Source: Eopsaltria australis
Lineage: Eukaryota > Chordata > Aves > Passeriformes > Petroicidae
NCBI GenBank assembly: GCA_034509425.1
Contig: JAVTVJ010000075.1
Span: forward strand, 492,501 to 556,500
Reading direction: 5' to 3'
Length of the DNA stretch: 64,000 bases
Shown: in pieces, positions 51,640 through 63,755 of the stretch
Numbering within the stretch: position 1 is the stretch's first letter
Layout of the letters: each line of letters opens with the position of its first letter
The notes under the pieces: generated by a model
The model's database searches: none
Seen by the model: only the letters and a program-made list of their open reading frames with translations
What the model was told of the DNA's origin: nothing
Made by a program: the position numbers and the translations under genes

Positions 51640-52050
51640 GTTCTGGCTCAGCCAGAGTTACATTTTGAATGAACAAGTTAATTTGAGAAAAAGTGTGAGA
51701 TCTTTAAAAGAAAGGAGTTCTCTTCCTTCCCTGCATGTGTTTATGGCAAGAACCTTTCTGAATTTACATCGCACTGGTCAGGGGTCTCCATTATCAGTTT
51801 GCAGGTCTGAGAATTACAGCGCAGTAAATCTTTCAACACCTGCAAACTCATTAAACCTGGATGGTAAAAGGTTTGGGGCTTTTTTGTGTTCATTTAATCT
51901 GATTTTTGTGAGGCCATCCTCACCAGTGATGGCAAATTTCCATAATTCATGCAGGATGGAGAGGGTCAGGACAGAGAGGATAGAAACAAGGAAAAGGGAT
52001 TTCAAAAAGCCAGAAGGACTTTCCTCAAGAGAAGCAAGAGGCAGTTGACT
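51640..52050. promoter_or_regulatory. CNE-like block
   Basis: Complex sequence includes GAACAAGTTAATTTGAG, TTACATCGCACTGG, TTACAGCGCAGTAAATC, CTCATTAAACC, TTCATTTAATCTG and CCATAATTCATGC. Frames of 127 (plus) and 91 (minus) codons overlap over it, which is what a stop-poor conserved noncoding element can also give. Neither frame resembles a protein I know. Confidence 0.38.
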
Positions 52051-52299
52051 GTTTAATAAGCAAGTGTCAAATGCTTTCAAGGAGCACATAGGAAAGAAAG
52101 GCAGGAAGGAAAAAAACTAGATATCACAAATTTCATAAGAGGAAATGGAGTGAACATGGAGATGTCTACAAACCAAGCTTGTTTATTTGTGGCCCTGCTT
52201 TTTGCTGTCTGCCTGTACTACTCGTCTAAAGATACCCTACAGCTAAATAAAAAACCCTCCACTCGCACTCACTCGACTTCCAAATTAAAAACATTTTAC

Positions 52300-52960
52300 A
52301 GGTTAGTAAATCTCCAGCTGAGGTGATGTAGCAAAGAACAGCTGTGAAGTAATTTTGATAATGATGAGAATAATAAGCACATGGCAAGGTTCAGGGCTTT
52401 GCTGTTGCAGCTTCAGTGCTCCTGAATAGATAAAAGTGATTAAATACTCCTGATTATCCCTGACCAATATGTAATGGATTTACAGCCCTTTCAATTAGTC
52501 AGTATTTGCTTAGGACTCATTATTTTGTCTTTGGTTAAGTAATCAGCCCAGAGACTCATGTTCTGTCTAATTCCTCTGAGCCAAGTGGGTACAGGGCACC
52601 TGACCTTTGAAATGGCCATAGCTGAGAGGCAGGAATAACCACTACTCCAGCAGAGACACTGGCTATTCCAGCTAATCCTGACCCCACAGGCCAGATCAAT
52701 GCACCTTAGTTTGCTACTAATGTCCTTACATCAAAATGATGGTTTAGAAATGTGAATCTATCGCTCCCCCCTTTAGCTGTGCTGCTGGCAGAGCAGTTCG
52801 ATAGTCGCTATCATAAATAAATCGGGTCCCGGAATCATTACACTGTAACCAAGAGCAGGAAATTTATAAAACCATGGAAATTTATAAAACTTTGGTAGAA
52901 TAAGAGGTAGTTCATAACAGTTAGCATTTAAAGCCTTATCAAGTGAGAAACTATTTCAAA
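52300..52960. promoter_or_regulatory. CNE-like block with HOX-type direct repeats
   Basis: AAAGTGATTAAATACTCCTG, GATTATCCCTGACC, TTCAATTAGTCAG and GGTTAAGTAATCAGC are homeodomain-type words in dense order. Farther on, GTTCGATAGTCGCTATC and AATCGGGTCCCGGAATC carry unusual CpGs. GGAAATTTATAAAAC occurs twice, at 52858-52872 and 52876-52890, each with a posterior-HOX/CDX TTTATAA core. The block lies about 0.9 kb downstream of the MEIS2 exon. Confidence 0.42.
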
Positions 52961-53600
52961 GTGCCAGGAAAAAGAAAATCAATTGATAATTTTACCAGTT
53001 TCCATCATTTCCCACATGAAGTAAACTAGGGTTACCAGGTTTTCTGTGGAGCTGTGTTTTGATGTCTAAGTGAAGCTATCATAGTTAACAGAACACCAAC
53101 AGATAAAACCAATAGCAAGCAGACAAATAAAAGCCCAAGGAAAGCACTGCTATTTCATATATTCAATCTCTCCCCCCCAGTGTGAATGTGGATGGGTTTT
53201 AATATTAATGGCCTTGAAGAGAAGTAAAAAAGGTGCTTATTCTCCCTGTTACACAACTGAAAAATTAGTGAATCTCTAAGCCTTCTTTATTTTCTCAAAA
53301 TAAAGTAACAATGACAAGGTTGCAAGCTGCTGCTTTGACTTCTCTAACATCCACAGTGTATGTCAGCACACACACAGACCAGGGCTCTCTCTTTCACCAC
53401 ATACATATGAAGTTTTTGTAAACAGAGGCCAGCAATAAAGACTCCAGAAGGCAGAGCTTTATATATGCTAAAGCAAGAATCCCCCTTTTTCAGTCTGTAG
53501 GAAGATTTTGAATAGTTCAAAGCCAAAAATGGTTACTTCATATATAGGTGGTGTTCCATGCTGAGGCGTTGTATGTGCTCTCTTTTTCCCTCTATAGGAT

Positions 53601-53645
53601 GTGTGTATATATATACGTGTATATAGAGATAAGCAGATAGATAGA
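53601..53645. repeat. Degenerate (TG/TA)n-(GATA)n microsatellite
   Basis: GTGTGTATATATATACGTGT is followed by ATATAGAGATAAGC and AGATAGATAGAT. It is an impure compound tract about 190 bases inside intron 8 from the exon. Confidence 0.75.
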
Positions 53646-53764
53646 TTTCTTTGAGATTTGTCATGATTCCAAGACCCAAGGAAAAAAAAATCGAGTTTAA
53701 AAAAAAAGCAACAAAGTCTGAGACCTAATAATGGTAAAAAAATTATGGGGACAATTGATTTCTA

Positions 53765-54088
<324 letters not shown>

Positions 54089-54472
54089 TTAGATCAGGCA
54101 AATACCATTTCTTGTTATATAAGAATGCTGATACAAATATGTAAAAATTAGAAAACCGTGTCTCTCCAAATACTAATTTTGTGTTTCACACATGCATATA
54201 TCATTAATTCAATTATAATTGTGCGCTTGACATAGTGCAGTAGCTCTTTTTCAATTATGGGATTCAATGTGGGAAAACCTGCCACAAGAAAACCCATTTA
54301 CTGTAAATGCATCCCTACAACCATTCTGAATATGTACGTATAAGTAATCAAGTTAAATGTTCTGTAGTCTATATATTGGAGGCCCTCTGCAGAGGTGGCA
54401 GTAACCATGTCACCGTTCAGTGCACATAACACACTGTCAGATGAGCCCCTCCCCACCTCCATCACCTCCCAG

Positions 54473-54498
54473 CACACACACACACACGCACCCACAAA
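54473..54498. repeat. (CA)n microsatellite
   Basis: About eight CA units continue into a CACCCACAAACACA tail. It lies about 500 bases upstream of the MEIS2 exon in transcript order. Confidence 0.85.
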
Positions 54499-54689
54499 CA
54501 CATACACCTAGTGTGACCCTGCACATAGCATTTGCATGACATGAAAACTTCTACATCTCTGCATCAGTGATTATTATCATTAAAAAAAAAAGATGCACAT
54601 CAAGGTAGAGCTCTCACTTAATCAGAACTTTCCATCAACATCCTTCTCTTCTGTGCTTTTCCCTGGCATTAATTGTGCATTAGCAAAAA

Positions 54690-55360
54690 TCATTTACTTT
54701 TAACAGTCATAGTTATTTTTTCTTGCCCTCCAGCAAAAATGCCTTGAAAGCCTGCCTGGAGGGCATCTAAATTATGTATCTGAAAAACTCTTCTGGCAAG
54801 GCATTGCAGGACCCCTACTTTCTTAAAATTCATACGAGCACGTCTTCCTGTTTTTGGGAAGGCATCAATCAAGAGCAGCAATATATGCCATATTCCTACA
54901 TTAATATTTGAACTAATAACTTTAAAAAAAGGAAAGAAACAAGATCCGACTTGTGGCATAATCAAATGCAAAATAAATGAAGAATACTGGGACAGCACTG
55001 AGACTTTATAGATTGCTGTGTTTTCCTTACACATCATTAGCCCGGAGCCACACGAAAGAGGAAAACAGAGAAGTGGAGAGTTTATGCTCCCTGCTGGTGT
55101 TTAAGAAGCCGAGGTCCTGGAAGGACATCTGGGAATTGTGCTGAGACGGTGGTTTTTGTAATTTAAGAATAGACATTCATTAGCAGTAAATGCCATAAAT
55201 CCCATGCTAAGTAAAAACCTTGTCCAAGAAAGCCTAAAACAATAAACTCTGTGCTCAATGTAGCCTGAGCTAGACGCTCCATAGCTTCCTGAGGAATGCT
55301 ATAGATTCATGAGCTAATTCCTATAGCCTCGTCTAGATCTGTAGTGCTACTAAACGAAAT
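54690..55360. promoter_or_regulatory. CNE-like block upstream of the exon
   Basis: Complex sequence lies between the microsatellites: ATACGAGCACGTCTTCC, GGCATCAATCAAGAGC, TAGCCCGGAGCCACACG, GAAGCCGAGGTCC, GAGACGGTGG, GCTAGACGCTCC and CCTCGTCTAGATC. ATCAATCA at 54864-54871 is TGATTGAT on the minus strand, a PBX-type bipartite site. CCAGCAGGGAGC on the minus strand (55086-55097) matches 11 of 12 CTCF core positions. A 115-codon minus frame crosses it but has no splice or family support. Confidence 0.42.
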
Positions 55361-55889
55361 ACATTGCTGCTACATACAGTCCATTTGCTTCAAAACTTGC
55401 ATTTCAGCTCCATCTTCCCTCCCATGCCAGATCACCCTTCTCGTACTGCGTCCCCTCTGAAAAACCGACCCTTTTGGACTGGAGAGACAGAAAAAGCCAC
55501 AGCAAAGAGCTGGCAGATTAATTTTATTGACATTTCCATTTTCACTGCAATGTGATACCCTCCATCACATGGAAGAGATGACCCTCACTATTTACAGACT
55601 GACAGGCCACTTCATTACAACCACCCTGCCCCAAGGCAGAGCAGCTCCTTTCCATCTGCCCAAACACCAGAGCAAGACCCTGAAGTCGCTGCTCTCTTTC
55701 TCGTGCTTTTTTTTTCTATTAACGATAGAGAAAGGAGAGTCAAATCACAGTAAACTAATCGAAGACATTGTGGAAGCTCTAAACACTGTAACCAACTGTT
55801 TGCTTTTGCAATACATTGGTTATTTAGAAAGCACTCCTTTCTGCTGCTTTCTTCCCCCCCATGTATTGCAGCCTAGCCCTCTCTCACAG

Positions 55890-55898
55890 ACACGTGTG

Positions 55899-55929
<31 letters not shown>
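55890..55929. repeat. Compound (CG)n-(CA)n tract, Z-DNA type
   Basis: A 40-base run alternates strictly between purine and pyrimidine: ACACGTGT, then GCGCGCGC, then about 12 CA units. It contains the 16-bp perfect palindrome GTGTGCGCGCGCACAC. CG repeats are rare in vertebrate introns because of CpG decay. Confidence 0.9.
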
Positions 55930-58900
55930 TCTTTCCACTATGCCAAGGAACTGCTGCAAGGCAAATTCTCACAAACACTAATGGCTTCTGACTGCTCCTT
56001 GGCAACCCCAGCATTTTAACCTGGGTGGATATGCTCTCCAAAATACAGACACTGGAGCTATCTCATCAGCTGTTCATGTGACACAGATGGAGAGTGGCTA
56101 TTAGGAGCCAGGCAATGGGCCTTGGGGATCTGAGGTGCTGTACTGTAGCCTCAGGCAATTTTGAAAAGCAGTACCCGGAGATGGGGGGAAAAAATCCCTA
56201 CTGAAAGTGCAAGTTTGAAGTCAGTCAGTCTGTTTGTCTATCTGTCGTGTGGATAAAGATATCTTTGTCTCTTTATGTAAAAGTAATGTGTGTATGCACA
56301 GGATGTGTGGAGCTGTAAAACTTCTGCTCTGCACCATCCTTTCAAACCACAGAAACACCAATTCACTCTCTGTATGGACAAATTCTTGTCTGTCTGCATA
56401 TACTCTCCTATTTGTGAGCATCCTCAGCCAGAGTCTCCTGCACGCTAAATCAGTGTTTGGACCTTTTGAAGAGGTTATTAATATCCTGGTTTAAAAAAGC
56501 TAATAGCAGCCCAAGAAAGAAAAGTTCAACTAAAGCTCTCCTTTCCTAATCAGCAGTTGAAATCATAAGAGTCAGTGCTTCCCTAATCTGTTCCATAACC
56601 TCATGAAAGGAAATTCAAATATTTTAACTCCAAATGTTATCAGAAGAAAAACACAGCAAGATTTGTTCCTCCTGGTGTACAACAGGCCCTGTCCTGTTAA
56701 TCTGTATTGTCATATCTTTAATAAGACTACAACTGCTCCTATTAGTGGATGCAGTTTCTAGTGAGAAGAAATCATACAAAAAGCCTGTAATTGTCTTTTC
56801 CTAGATGGAATTATTTACTTCTGGTCCTAGTTTTCTTTATCCAAATAAATATCAGTTACTTTAAATGAAGAAAAATAAATGTGAAACATGAAATGAAATA
56901 AAATGAACAGATATGAAAGTCACTTTATGGCAGACTGGATTAAGTATATTTTTCACTACTGTATGAAGGAATCAAAATTTAAATCATTTAAATCATCATT
57001 ACAAGAGATTCTGCTTATATGAACTATTCATATCCTAGTTTAGATGGTAATTTGTAAGAAGAGTAGAGTCAAACCCTAAGTTCTATGGAAATGGCAATTA
57101 TACAAGCAAAGATATCCCAAATTTCTAGAGAAGAAATTAAGGCTAGATTTTGGTCCACTTCCTTTCACATGGCACCAGAAAAATTAAAGGTGATTTTCTC
57201 CTGCTTTCAATACTGTTTACTCATTTATTCTTGTGCAAAGAGTACACATGATTGCAAAACCCTATCAGTGCTCTAGGAGAGTGGAGAATTCTTAAGTGGC
57301 GCTCTCTTTGTGGAGGTATCAATAACTACGTAGGATGAGAGCCAGTAGAGAATTAGGCATTTTACCCAGCTTGTTTAAGATTTGCAATGCTATGTAATAG
57401 TCTCAATAACCCCTATAAAAGATGGAGAGAGTTTACAAGAAACCTTGCAAAAGGACCGACCTGGACTTCCTTAAAGACCGTCTCTTCTAGGGGAAGAGTT
57501 TGTGGAGGATGCTGAAGATGCAAGTCTTCTTTACACAGTGGGAAGCTAGGCTTCCACACTGGCTCTGTGTTCAGGCACTCTTAGCGTGTGCTGAGGGTTT
57601 CCTTCCACAGGATAAATTCCTTTGCACTGAAAGCAAAGGAGACTACCTCTTCTTTAAAAAATATCAAATGAGTAGTTATAGCAGGGTTTCCATTGCACCA
57701 TAATTCCAACTTGCTGCAAGCTGATTTCCTTGGACACACAATCTTGCAGAGCCCAGTGTTGACATAGCCAAGGACTCTGAGAAACAGAGACCAGTCCTGC
57801 ATAAAACCTGTCCAGCTTTATTGTATCAATTTTTCTTTGTTAGTCTTCCACACTATCAGTATTATCTCAACCCTAGTCCTTGTGTTCTTCACAGAGTAAA
57901 AACCCAGGAACAGATGAAGTAAGTTTAGAAGCTGCTCATCTTGTCTTTTTACCACTTGTGAACAGGATGAATAACAAATTCTCAATCTTTCAAAATGATA
58001 AGTGAAAAGGACGACCCAGTCAGGCCAAAGCACAGAAGCTTGGTAACAGTCCAGATTCAAATTCTAGAAATAGTTTCTGTTATCATCACAGCAAGTAGAG
58101 CAGTTTAAAAAGTGGTTTCTGGAGAAGTAAATTTCAGAACCCAGTGTTTGAGTTTCTTCACCATCAGAGGTCCCTTACAGCTTTAAGGTTTGTCACACTA
58201 AAGGAAAAGAGAGAACAGCAGGAGTATCTAAACTCGGGGGAAGACAAGACACTTCACCATTTGTCTAAAAATAGTGGATTCAATATGAAAAGCAAGTTAA
58301 AGGACTCTGAAAAGGAAAGCTGCAGTGCACTATGCTGATCTTAAGTAAGCTATTCTAATCTTCCAGTCTAATATTTTGATGGAGTAGAATATGTAGATAT
58401 AAATGCAAAACAAAGATAAAAATCTGCATGCAGCCTATATTCACAATTTGCAATTATTTGTTTTTACTTACAATGTGTCCATCTGGACACATAAGTATTG
58501 TAAACCAAGGACATTCAGCTTAGTAATGCAATCCATACCACCACCAGAGAAAAATCTTAAAAATCTGGTTAATTATCACTGCCAAAAAAGCTGGAGAGAG
58601 ACGTGTCTGAAGATGTTTTTGAAGATAAGATAGTCTGTGCTGAACGGGATACTAACAGAGAGGGAAGGTCAGCTCCGGAATCAAAGGCCCTTCAGGACAA
58701 TCCTTACCTTCATTCCATCCTGTTAAAATTATCAGGCTTTTAGCCTTACAGCTCAAGTAACACAGATCTTTGAATGAAGTCCTGGCTATAGATTGGTTTT
58801 TTTTTCTCTTTCTCTTAATGATTCCTGTTCAAGGAAGTTGACTTAAGTCTCCTCACACCACAGGAGCCATACTTATCTCCTGTATTTCTTGCGCAGGGAA

Positions 58901-60049
58901 ACTAAATTTAGATAGGTTATGACTGGCAAATGGGGGACTTTGAAAATCACAAACAGATCAGGTGCGCAACCCAGTTTAGAGCTGTGCCATCATTGGCAGT
59001 GCTCTGCCAGTACCTGTGCTGACTTTGCTGAACCACTTTACTTCAGGAGGAAAGGAGCCATCAGAACCTGTTCAGGGACCTTACAGGCACACTGGGCCTG
59101 TGCTGACCTGCATGATCACTTCTTCCTGGAGTGGAGTGTCCTCAAGTGAGCTGCTGTAATCAGGCCACTGTGTTCTCTGTCCTGGTGTCTCTGAGACACC
59201 AGACACGTCTCATGGTTCTCTGTTCTATGTTTCAGTAACCATCTTGGACAGAAGGAAAGGTTGAACACTGGTGAACTGGAGGGAACTGGAAAACTTCAGA
59301 TATACATCACTACCATCTCTCTTCCCACAGAAGACGTTATTCTTTTGCCCTTCTAGGAGCAGGGAGGAGACAAAAGACCTGGCCTGCCTTCTTTCTTGCT
59401 GTTCTTTTGGGAGATCTTTCGCTTTCCAGAATAAAACTCAGCAATTCCACTGGGCTGATAATGTAAAGACAACATGTATGAATTTCACACAAGGTATTAG
59501 TTATTATTGCAAATTCAAATAGGAAGAAAACTTAAGATGCTATCAGACCCCACATACAAAGCTATTCTACGTAATCTAATTAGAACTTAGCATAGTTTGT
59601 CATTCAGGAGCAAGTCCCTATTGCCATCTGGCAATATGTGCTAAATGCTTGAAGACTTGCATGGTATCTTGTATATAAAGTGTATTTGCAAGAGACAGAA
59701 TGAAAACTGTTTCTTTTCTGTTTCTGGATAGGCACTTCTCTGGAGTCACTAATATATCTTATTTGCAAAAAGGAATTCACAAATGTTTTATTATTTACTC
59801 AAAGTAGGAATGACATTTCAGCTCTGTTATTATAGCCATGCATGCTATAAAATCAGTGATCTAAGTCTTTCAAAATTATTTTCAGAACTGTTAAGTTCCA
59901 CATTTCCCCTTTCATTATTTTTCTGTCCAAAAATAAGAAAAAAGACTGGCTGTTTTTTGTGCCCTTAATTGTCTGTGTTTAGAGCTCATGTATATTTGTG
60001 AAGTGAATTGAGAAATCTTAGAAATTCTGTCAAATGACAAAAATGTATT

Positions 60050-60420
60050 TTTCTAGCTTTCATAAGAGAAAACTAATAAACCGCAGTTTAAATGTGAAAC
60101 TCTTTTATACAGCCAGGAGGTTCATGTTTCGTTCATTGCAATTCAACATTTTTTCACGTCAGGTGAAAAAAGTGTTCCAATGCAGACAAGAGGAACAACA
60201 GTAAAGCAACCTGCTAATTACTGATCTCTCTTACGTTCCTGCTGTGCTAAACTGTCCGGACATGTTGAAGTGAATTTTTTCTGCGATTTTCAAGTGACTA
60301 GTTCATGGCCCACTGCCGTGGAGTGCAGGAGAAGGGATGAAATGCTTTAGTTTACATGCAACATTTACTAACTGTGTGGGTTTTCCGACATTAAAGAGGG
60401 GACAGTGACCCATGCCACCT
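60050..60420. promoter_or_regulatory. CNE-like block
   Basis: It contains AATAAACCGCAG, CATGTTTCGTTCATTGC, TTTTCACGTCAGG, CTGCTAATTACTG, TTCTGCGATTTTC and TTTTCCGACATTAAAG. TGTCCGGACA at 60253-60262 is a perfect 10-bp palindrome overlapping GGACATGTTG, a near p53-type half-site. There are no repeats inside. The call rests on texture only. Confidence 0.35.
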
Positions 60421-62282
60421 TTTTCACACTCAAAAGAGCACTGAAAAAACAGTCTTCATAGGCTTACCTCAGGCTTCCCTGGCCCTTAACACCCTCCCCC
60501 CAGGGTAGGAGCAGAAAGAGAAAAAAGAAGGGATTTTATGCTCCTTTCTCTTCAACTTTTCAGGCGGTATAAGCAGCATTTAGCAAATTCAGCCTCCAAA
60601 TGGCTCCAAATGCTCTGAGCTGCAGGGGCTCATCCTTTGTTAGCCTCCCTCTATTTACACAGGATTTACGCAGGCTCTCCACTGAAGAGACCACATGTTT
60701 CTGACAGAAAGCACTTCCATTCACACTGCATCAGGCAACAGGATTGTAACCACTGCAGCTTCACGCTGACCTGAGATTAGGGATTTCAGCAACATTGAGA
60801 TGGTAACAATCTGCTAACCAACGAAAATTATCCATGGAGAACTCTGCTGCATACTCCAGTTAAAACTACCACGCCAGATAGATTAGGTTACTTAAAGGGG
60901 CAATTAAGAACTAGCTACTGTCAAGAATATGCATGTCCATCTACAAATAATATACACAGGGAGAAAAATATCAGCAGGGGGAAAAAACAAATTAAAAAAA
61001 AATCAGACTGCAGCTTGGATTAAAACAATTTCACCCACTGGTTGAAGACATAAAGTGTAAAAACAGACAGATGGACACATATGTAAATGTGGCTGCATTT
61101 GTTTCTCTGGAACTGGCAAGTTGGTAATAAGAGTATAGTTTAATAATTTATTTTCCATGGTATTTTCACACTGGTTAACTGGGCAGTGGCAATGTCCATG
61201 TGGAACTTCGGGACCAGAATAATTCCTTCTATCCAATTGTTCCTGGGGCAAACAAACTGAACTAAACGAAGTCTCTTGCCTCTACCTACAAGGACTCAGT
61301 ACTGGAACCTGTTATCAGTCCGGGGATTTTTAAAATTTGGTAATATATTTTTAAATCAATTTGGCCAGTCAGGACTTCTGCACTGAGATTTTTTTCCCCA
61401 GATTTAGTATTGTGTCAGGCTTTTTCAAAATGGATTACACATACAGAAGCACAACAAATGTTGCTGGTTGGAGCTTGTGATTTTTTTGCTCAATAGCTTT
61501 TCACGGGGCAAAAGAAAATTGGATGGGAGCACAGGGCCAGAAAGGACCACACAGATCCAGTTTTTGATGAGTTTTATTTTGACATTTTAATTTGGCAAAT
61601 TATTTTGCTTCTGCAGCGAAGGACAAAATAATTCATTTCCGTAATAGTAACTCCTACATGCATCTGATAACCACTTAAAAAGTACTAGGTATATTCTAAA
61701 GTTCTCCATAGTATATCATAATAAAGCTCTTCTGGGCACTCAATGATTCATTTTTAGTGATCTCTCAAATGCCCTTACCCACAGTTAACACTCAGATTTT
61801 ATTAAGGAAGAAAGCAGGGACAAATGTCCACTTAAGTCCCAGCTCTCAAATTCAGCTCTGCTTGCGCTGCAGTACCTAAAGCTAAAGCTTTTTTAATGTT
61901 CTATTCACCTCCCCTGTGTGGCATTTCTGCTAACACAGAGTTCACAATCTTTCAGCCCCAAACACAGAAGGCTGCTATCTTCAAGACATCCGAGGAATGT
62001 GCCAGATACTATCATCTCCCCTGCAATACAAAGAACCAGAAAGAGGCAGAGACCAAAAGGAGACCGTGCTGATCAGGTTACTAAAGTCCAGAAAGTCTTT
62101 CCCAGAACGCTAAATGTTAATCTTTGAACCAGAAAATGTTATAATTAAGATCCTTGTAGTTGGAGGAAACGCTAGCTGGAGAAGTCAAAGGTACAGCCAT
62201 TTGAAGTTGTACTTTTTTGCACGTTTATCCTAATCTCGCACCCCTCATGCTGGCACAACTCCCATCAAGCACTTTGTTCTAT

Positions 62283-62350
62283 TCAAGCAAAATTATCATT
62301 AATGTCAGTGGCAGTTTTGCCTGAGTAAGAAGTGTAAGACCAGATCCTAG
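62283..62350. repeat. Ancient amniote fold-back repeat (unnamed here)
   Basis: TCAAGCAAAATTATCATT and AATGTCAGTGGCAGTTTTGC, followed by CTGAGTAAGAAGTGTAAGAC, matches a repeat I recall in bird and turtle introns: GCAAAACTCCCATTGACTTC, AATGGGAGTTTTGCCTGAG and TAAGGACTGCAGGATC. The two halves (GCAAAA and TTTTGC) are inverted copies, so the element folds on itself like a small DNA-transposon derivative. I do not know its library name. Confidence 0.5.
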
Positions 62351-63730
62351 TCTTGTTCACAGAGAATTGCAAGCACTGCACAATTGCAGAGGAGATACAC
62401 TCATTAAAACATGTGGTTTATGCTGATTTATGATGCTCTTCTATTTAAAAGTGAAACTCACTTTGTACCTCACCAGGAAAGTGTTCAGTAGATTTTTTTC
62501 TACATGGTTTTAACTTTAATTCCCACCCTCCCACCCTCAGTACAAGTTGATAAGTGTACTCCCAGGTTTTGGTATCTAGGCTGAAGGAAAGCATTATTAA
62601 AATAGGTTTAAGTATTCTATATGCTTCAGTAATTACTTTGCAGTGTGAATGCAAATAGCTGTTATTTTGTTTAAATTTTTCATCCTACTAAACACTGCCA
62701 CACAAAGTGTCCTTGTGCTGCAGTTTTAGTGGCATTCTTTTAAAATCTTTTTTAATATATTTTTAGAGAAGTATTTTTGGCATTCTCATAGTAATTCTGT
62801 TAAGAATACCAGCTGCAGACTGGCTACAGCTGAGGCAACAATAACAAGTCATTAAAGAAATCAGGAAACAAAAAAAATATTTTTCTTTTGCTGAAAGCAC
62901 ATCTCCTTTAAGAAACTATTTTCCTTTTTTAGTTCTGGGATAATGTTTCTCATTTTCTCAATCAACTATATGAAAGTATACATTAAAGAGCTATATTTTG
63001 TTCTAAGTACCCTTTTTTAATTTGTTATCTTGATACTTTTGTCATTAGAATAATATCAAAAGTGGGCAAAGTAGCCAAGTTCAATTAAAATTCTACCTGC
63101 AGTTGAAGCAATTAAGTTCAATTGTACCTCATCAATATTTAACCTTTACTATTTTGCAGTTGTTTATATATAGCAGAATGTGAGAACTTAAAAGTAGGTG
63201 ATGACTAACATCCTGCACCATTCTTCTTCATTAAATCATTAATGTAGTTTCTTTAAGAGTAAAAACGACTAGGTTTTTTTAAAGAAAAATAGCAGTCAGA
63301 GCATCTCAATTTTCCTTACAGCTGTTAAAAGTAGTTATGAACTGTGAGATATTTTAATGTCTTGCAGTTCCCCTTAGACCCTATGCTGTTTGACACAACT
63401 GCTTGTTCAGGAGACAGCCCCTAAAATGATGCCTGCTAGTACAGCAAGTGTCCATGTACCATCCACATTGGAAACCTCTTTTTTCAGGGCTGTTTAGTTA
63501 TTAAGAAAACACTAGTTGAAATATTACATATAGGAACACATGGGTAAGATTTTTTTATCATTAAAAAAAAAAAGTTAGCACTAGAAATGTAACAGACAGT
63601 TATTCCTGAGAGATTCTAAGTTAAAAGCTTCAATTACTGCAAAGGACACTTGTTAGGCCACAAGTCCAAAATGCACATTAGTCTATTTTAAGATGTATTA
63701 AAGAAAAAATGGAGGATGGCTAAAAGCTTT

Positions 63731-63755
63731 AAAAAAAAAAAAAAAAGAAAAAAAA
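63731..63755. repeat. Poly-A tract
   Basis: Sixteen A residues, a G and eight more A residues follow TAAAAGCTTT. No element body is recognised next to it. Confidence 0.85.

Noticed and set aside
51665..52048. 127-codon plus-strand frame (and 91-codon minus frame over the same bases)
   Set aside because: No recognisable domain. Both strands are open at once, which suits stop-poor noncoding sequence. I list the interval as a CNE-like block instead.
54690..55037. 115-codon minus-strand frame in the MEIS2 sense direction
   Set aside because: It does not resemble any MEIS2 exon and lies between the expected exons in an intron. I see no acceptor and donor pair that would make it a cassette exon.
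55527..55991. 154-codon open frame on the plus strand, the longest in the window
   Set aside because: It runs through a CA microsatellite (giving a His-Thr repeat), resembles no family I know, has no convincing splice or start context, and is antisense to MEIS2. Chance plus low-complexity sequence explains it.
60458..60475. CCTGAGGTAAGCC on the minus strand as a recursive splice site or exon donor in intron 7
   Set aside because: The sequence before the AG is purine/GC-rich rather than a pyrimidine tract, and no exon-like frame precedes it. Similar AGGTAAG words at 29101 and 58705 fail for the same reason.
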